DNA of 25,425 nt. Origin: a virus. The position numbers and the translations under genes are program-made. Position 1 is the first letter of the stretch; every line of letters begins with the position of its first letter. The notes under the pieces are model-generated. The model had not been told where the DNA came from. It ran no database searches and was given only the letters and a program-made list of their open reading frames with translations. The stretch is from the IMG/VR virus record IMGVR_UViG_3300034062_000831, positions 1 through 25,425 of that record. One strand, written 5' to 3'. Shown here piece after piece: positions 22,495-25,425 of the stretch.

Positions 22495-22694
22495 GCTGGT
22501 TTGGTCTTTGGCGGCCTGCCGCGTCGTTTGGGCGGCGGCTCAGCCTGCGGAGTGGTCAGGCTCATGGTGGGGAGTTCGCTCGGGCGATACTCGCCGCACC
22601 AATCGGTGTGGTGCTTGGTCACGATCTGCGGATACCGCCGGCACTGGCCCAGCACAGGGTCTGGGGTCCACCATCGGCAGGAACCGCAGTTCAT
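22491..22694 (-). CDS. Small zinc-binding-like protein with AT-hook-like tail
   Basis: A 67-residue protein. C3-x2-C6-x11-C18-x14-C33 (CGSCRWW, GQCRRYP, DWCGEY) is a small four-Cys metal site. The C-terminus has KRRGRPPKTK (56-65), whose core RGRP is the AT-hook that binds the minor groove of A/T-rich DNA. The start at 22694 is inferred from the first ATG before the Cys site; the ribosome site is weak, and the frame is open further upstream. A role in DNA binding or regulation is likely, but the partner is unknown. It is coupled to the GroES-like gene by an ATGA overlap. Confidence 0.65.
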   Translation of the reverse strand: MNCGSCRWWTPDPVLGQCRRYPQIVTKHHTDWCGEYRPSELPTMSLTTPQAEPPPKRRGRPPKTKPA

Positions 22695-22714
22695 CGCAAC
22701 GGCGCCGCAGTAGG

Positions 22715-22927
22715 TCAGCCAGGCTGGTGCGATTTGCGCCCGTGGACGTACTGCACGCCGCTGTGGCTGCCGCCCGCGAATCGGTTGTCGGGGCCGCAGC
22801 GGTCCATGACGCCCATGCCGACGCCGGCCTTGGTGGCCCCGGAGCGTCCAGCGGTTGCTTGCGCCGGAATCTTGGCCTGGACGCCGTAGCCGGCGGGTTG
22901 CGTGTAGGGGTTGCCCTTGGATTTCAT
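22715..22927 (-). CDS. Small Gly-rich phage protein, unknown
   Basis: A 70-residue protein of low complexity, rich in Gly, Ala and Gln (KSKGNPYTQPAGYGVQAKIP, then GPDNRFAGGSHSGVQY). It has no membrane segment or catalytic motif. A very good AAGGAG precedes the ATG, so it is probably well translated. Such proteins occur in phage accessory regions near the head genes without known function. The gap to the zinc-binding gene is 20 bases. Confidence 0.65.
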   Translation of the reverse strand: MKSKGNPYTQPAGYGVQAKIPAQATAGRSGATKAGVGMGVMDRCGPDNRFAGGSHSGVQYVHGRKSHQPG

Positions 22928-22977
22928 CGTGTCGCTCCTTGCGAATGCGGTCAGAAAACGCGCCGAGTGTAGCGCGG

Positions 22978-23319
22978 TCAGTTGAGAAACCGCAGCTTAT
23001 ACAGCGTGGAGTCGATGAGCGCTGCAATCTCATCGACCAGATTCTGCAGTTCAGTATCCTGCGGCAAATGCTCGCGGGATTCCGAAACGAAGGATTGCAT
23101 TTTCTTCAGATATTCGATGGGGTCACCCGCGCCAAACCGCAGTTTCTCATGCGCCCCCATATACGCCTCGGCCAGCGCATCGGTTTTCTCCACGATGCCA
23201 TCGTAATACTCGCCCAGCGCGGTGTGCTTGGAGAAACTGTCGGTTTCCCAATGCATCAGGTGCGCATCGACGCTCGAGCGCAGCAGGAACATGACGAAGG
23301 TGGCGACGTCGTGGGTCAT
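22978..23319 (-). CDS. Dps/ferritin-like helical protein (DUF5856-like)
   Basis: A 113-residue, mostly helical protein. HLMHWETDSFSKHTALGEYY (20-39) then DALAEAYMG (47-55) recalls Dps proteins, which oxidise iron and bind DNA. In E. coli Dps the ferroxidase ligands are H51, H63, D78 and E82; here H20, H32, D47 and E51 have the same 12-15-4 spacing, although the HW pair is H23-W24, so either H20 or H23 could be the first ligand. It is shorter than Dps (about 167) and lacks the last helices, so it may form a different oligomer. I believe phage DUF5856 is this type. The start is the first ATG in a typical position; no clear ribosome site is seen. It is the first gene after the control region. 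Confidence 0.62.
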   Translation of the reverse strand: MTHDVATFVMFLLRSSVDAHLMHWETDSFSKHTALGEYYDGIVEKTDALAEAYMGAHEKLRFGAGDPIEYLKKMQSFVSESREHLPQDTELQNLVDEIAALIDSTLYKLRFLN

Positions 23320-23349
23320 CGGAGGCGGCCAGCGGGCAGCGTAGGTGGG

Positions 23350-23379
23350 CTTATAGCACGGCCCGGTGGGGGGATGCAA
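23350..23379 (-). promoter_or_regulatory. Candidate promoter for the leftward accessory/late operon
   Basis: On the minus strand TTGCAT (23374-23379) and TATAAG (23350-23355, 5 of 6 to -10) are 18 bases apart. The start would be near 23343, about 24 bases before the ATG of the Dps-like gene. The -35 match is only 3 of 6, so a phage activator may be needed. Four TGCA motifs (23375-23405), two of them in an exact tandem of ATGCACG (23394-23407), lie at and just upstream of the -35 and could be operator sites. Confidence 0.35.
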
Positions 23380-23420
23380 GAGGTGTTGCAAAAATGCACG
23401 ATGCACGGATAAGTTAGTGA

Positions 23421-23530
23421 CCGCTCACGGGGAGACTAGGGGAGGGTTAAACCATTTACAGGGTATCGCGTGCGGGCGCGCGGGTGACGTATATAACCGG
23501 ATAACCCTCCCCAACCCTCCCCTTGCCTCA
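23421..23530. repeat. Repeat-rich control region (inverted and direct GGGGAGGGTT repeats)
   Basis: This lies between the primase-helicase gene and the next operon (non-coding 23320-23533). GGGGAGGGTTA at 23439-23449 is matched by its exact reverse complement at 23502-23512, and a second copy of the 10-base core follows directly at 23513-23522. The spacer holds TATATAACC (23490-23498). GTGACCGCTCAC (about 23417-23428) is a smaller inverted repeat. Such arrays next to a primase gene can be replication initiator sites or operators; which one is not shown. Confidence 0.55.
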
Positions 23531-23533
23531 TTT

Positions 23534-25425
23534 TTAGGCGTTTTCCAACCCCTTGGCCTTCTCCGAAGCCGTCAAGTCCAGGCCCTTGACCGTCATCACG
23601 CCGGCCCGCTTGACCTTCTGCAAGCCAGGCACAACGCTAATCTTTTCGCCCCACACCGTCTGCGAAGGCTCGTGCTCGCCCCTGGCGCGCTTCCAGCGCC
23701 TGAAGCTGGCGTACAGATCCGACGACTTGGCGAACGTGCCATTCTCGACCTTGCAGCACTCCTCCATCCACATGGCGATGTCGTCGTGCTCGGCCATATA
23801 GTCGCGGCTGGCGTCTTCCACGTTGCCAGGAATCGCCAAGCCGTCCGCGTACCACTTGCGCGCCCCGTCGATGATCCAGGCCATGATGCCGGGCGCCTCG
23901 GCCTTCAATTTCTCCGGCAACTTGATATCTTTGGCGCGGCCCTCGAACTTCTGCAGGAACGGCAGCAACACCATGCGGCGGGCCATCGCAGGGTCGCCGC
24001 CCTTCAGCCGTGGCTTGTGGTTGCCCGCGATCAGGTGCTTGTGCGACATCGTGAACGTAAAGTTGTCCTGCCGCATGAACCGAGCCGTGAGCGTCTCGTC
24101 GCCTGTGAGCTCCTTGATCCGCGCCTCGGCCCAGAAACTGCCCTCCTCGAGCTCGTTGCTGACCGCCAAACGCTTGCCGTGCAGCTGGGCCAGTTCGGTC
24201 GGGTGTCGGTCGGTTTTGGTCATCATCAGCACTGTCGTGGGCAGTTTTAGTGCGTAGGAACCCATGATCCACATGAGTATGTCCAGCAGCGTGGATTTAC
24301 CGTTGCTACCCTGACCGTGGGCGAAAAACAGTTTCTGCTCACGCCTGTCGCCAGATAGGCAATACCCGCACATGCGCTGCACAAACTCGATTGTGTCGGC
24401 GTCGTTGTTGAATACGTCGGATATGAACCGCAACCAGTTTTCTGTCGTCTGCTGATTATCTGGCGATACTCTGGCAATCTGCGTCAGATACTGTGCGCGA
24501 TTGCGTTCGTGCAGTTTTCCGCTGCGCAGATCGACCAGACCTGCAGGCGTGTTCAGCATCAGCGGGTCGTTGTCCCACTGCGATGCTGGCACCACGATAT
24601 CGGGGTCGGACTGTGCGAGGAACAGCAGCGCGTTGACGGTCTTGGCGCTGGTGATGGCCTTGCGCACCTTGGCGTCGGCCAGCATCGCCTGAGAGCGGGC
24701 TGCCTTGCGAGCAAGATCGAACCGGATGAGGTGCTCGTCTCGTTTCCAGTGCGTGCCTTCGTCGTGCATCCAGCCCATGCCTGGCGTCCAGCGCAGGCCG
24801 GCGCCGAACTGCGCGACGAACTCAAGCGCGAGCGAGTCGTCGGAGAACTCGGGCGGCAGGGGTTCGACTTCGCCCGTCTCCGGGTCGATGATTTCGGTGG
24901 CTTGGGGCGGTGCGGGCAGGGCCGGGGGCGTCGGGGCGGCGACCGGAACCCAGACCGACGCGCGCGAGACCATCCACGCCCTGCACGCCTGCCACGAGTC
25001 AAACACAGCATCAGCCGCATCCCACCCATCAGGCTGGCCCGATACGTCCAGCACCTTGACCTCGGCAGCATCCCCGGCGATGATCTGTGCCACACGGTGC
25101 ATGGCCTTTTTGCCAGGCTCATCTGCGTCCGGCCACAGCAACACCTTGCGGCCCGTAAGCGGCGTCCAATCGGCTTTATCTACCGCCATCGCGCCTGCTG
25201 GCCATGTGACCACTGCGTAAGGCGTGGCGAACCTACGCGCAGCGTCTGCGGCCTTCTCGCCCTCTACCACCAGCACAGCAGCATCAGGACGCGCCTCGAG
25301 CTCCTGCAGCCCGTACAGCGGCCTCAAAGCGGGCCACTGCCCCATGCCCCAGGCTTCGCCGTCCCATGTCCACGGGATAATCTGCTTTCGGTCGCCTGCC
25401 GGGTCGTAGCGTGCGACGTAGCCCA
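23534..25425 (-). CDS. Primase-helicase (TOPRIM, D5/P4-type helicase), N-terminus missing
   Basis: 629 residues are visible; the start lies past the right edge, since the frame stays open through GYVARYDPAG at the edge. The first part is a TOPRIM-type primase segment, VLVVEGEKAADA (visible 50-61) and WPDADEPG (97-104), with the acidic residues that bind metal. A Pro-rich linker (about 160-175) leads to the D5/P4 helicase: Walker A GQGSNGKST (370-378), Walker B region AVSNELEEG (420-428), AGNHKPR (466-472) and AMARR (478-482) as sensor and arginine finger. A winged-helix end follows. It should prime and unwind DNA for replication. An N-terminal zinc or AEP domain may lie outside the window. 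Confidence 0.9.
   Translation of the reverse strand, partial: GYVARYDPAGDRKQIIPWTWDGEAWGMGQWPALRPLYGLQELEARPDAAVLVVEGEKAADAARRFATPYAVVTWPAGAMAVDKADWTPLTGRKVLLWPDADEPGKKAMHRVAQIIAGDAAEVKVLDVSGQPDGWDAADAVFDSWQACRAWMVSRASVWVPVAAPTPPALPAPPQATEIIDPETGEVEPLPPEFSDDSLALEFVAQFGAGLRWTPGMGWMHDEGTHWKRDEHLIRFDLARKAARSQAMLADAKVRKAITSAKTVNALLFLAQSDPDIVVPASQWDNDPLMLNTPAGLVDLRSGKLHERNRAQYLTQIARVSPDNQQTTENWLRFISDVFNNDADTIEFVQRMCGYCLSGDRREQKLFFAHGQGSNGKSTLLDILMWIMGSYALKLPTTVLMMTKTDRHPTELAQLHGKRLAVSNELEEGSFWAEARIKELTGDETLTARFMRQDNFTFTMSHKHLIAGNHKPRLKGGDPAMARRMVLLPFLQKFEGRAKDIKLPEKLKAEAPGIMAWIIDGARKWYADGLAIPGNVEDASRDYMAEHDDIAMWMEECCKVENGTFAKSSDLYASFRRWKRARGEHEPSQTVWGEKISVVPGLQKVKRAGVMTVKGLDLTASEKAKGLENA

Noticed and set aside
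23388-23415. Plus-strand promoter-like TTGCAA and ATAAGT
   Set aside because: It would transcribe antisense into the primase gene with no plus-strand gene downstream, and the -10 match is poor.
23439-23522. CRISPR-like repeat array
   Set aside because: Only three short 10-base copies in mixed orientation, with no regular spacers and no cas genes.
1-25425. tRNA genes
   Set aside because: No cloverleaf with a T-loop GTTCRA pattern was found by eye; gaps between genes are almost all too short to hold one.

Overview
This window is part of a tailed double-stranded DNA phage genome, most likely a short-tailed (podovirus) particle with a P22-like head and neck. The sequence is GC-rich, the third codon positions are strongly G/C, and the packaging, head, tail, ejection and lysis genes are tightly packed. 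This points to a phage of a high-GC Gram-negative host, probably a proteobacterium. The host cannot be named from the window. No integrase, repressor or tRNA gene was seen, so the lifestyle is open. The best matches are to P22-like families (portal, scaffold, coat, tail accessory gp4, DNA stabilisation gp10), but the large terminase looks PBSX-like and the replication protein is a P4/D5-type primase-helicase, so the genome is mosaic.

Layout. Bases 3-907 hold four small overlapping genes on the plus strand (one cut by the left edge); they end in a shared CTAG with the lysozyme gene coming the other way. Everything from 904 to the right edge is on the minus strand and is best read from right to left: primase-helicase (23534-25425, cut by the right edge); a 214-base non-coding control region with repeats and a candidate promoter (23320-23533); a set of small accessory genes (Dps-like protein, small unknown, zinc/AT-hook protein, GroES-like co-chaperonin, head-fibre-like protein, three small basic proteins; 21290-23319); terminase small and large subunits; portal; scaffold; coat; a second head-fibre-like protein; methyltransferase and glycosyltransferase; a small beta protein; gp4-like and gp10-like neck proteins; a C1q-like fibre; the tailspike; a small membrane protein; a small beta protein; a GNAT-like protein; three candidate DNA-ejection proteins; and a lysis cassette ending in a T4-type lysozyme.

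How the genes fit together. TerS/TerL pump DNA through the portal into a shell built by coat on scaffold. The gp4-like and gp10-like proteins close the head, and the tailspike and C1q-like fibre bind the host surface. The ejection proteins leave the head at infection. Most neighbouring late genes overlap by 1-4 bases or lie within 35 bases, so they probably form one translationally coupled late operon. A strong-looking promoter between portal and scaffold would add extra scaffold and coat transcripts.

Most noteworthy: two head-fibre-like genes about 7 kb apart share an identical 45-residue C-terminus although about three quarters of those codons differ; the auto-processing S74 domain occurs on both the tailspike and an ejection-type protein; a glycosyltransferase-methyltransferase pair sits among the head genes; an extra beta-rich module is inserted in the gp4-like protein; and a Dps-like ferritin and a GroES-like chaperonin lie upstream of the terminase.
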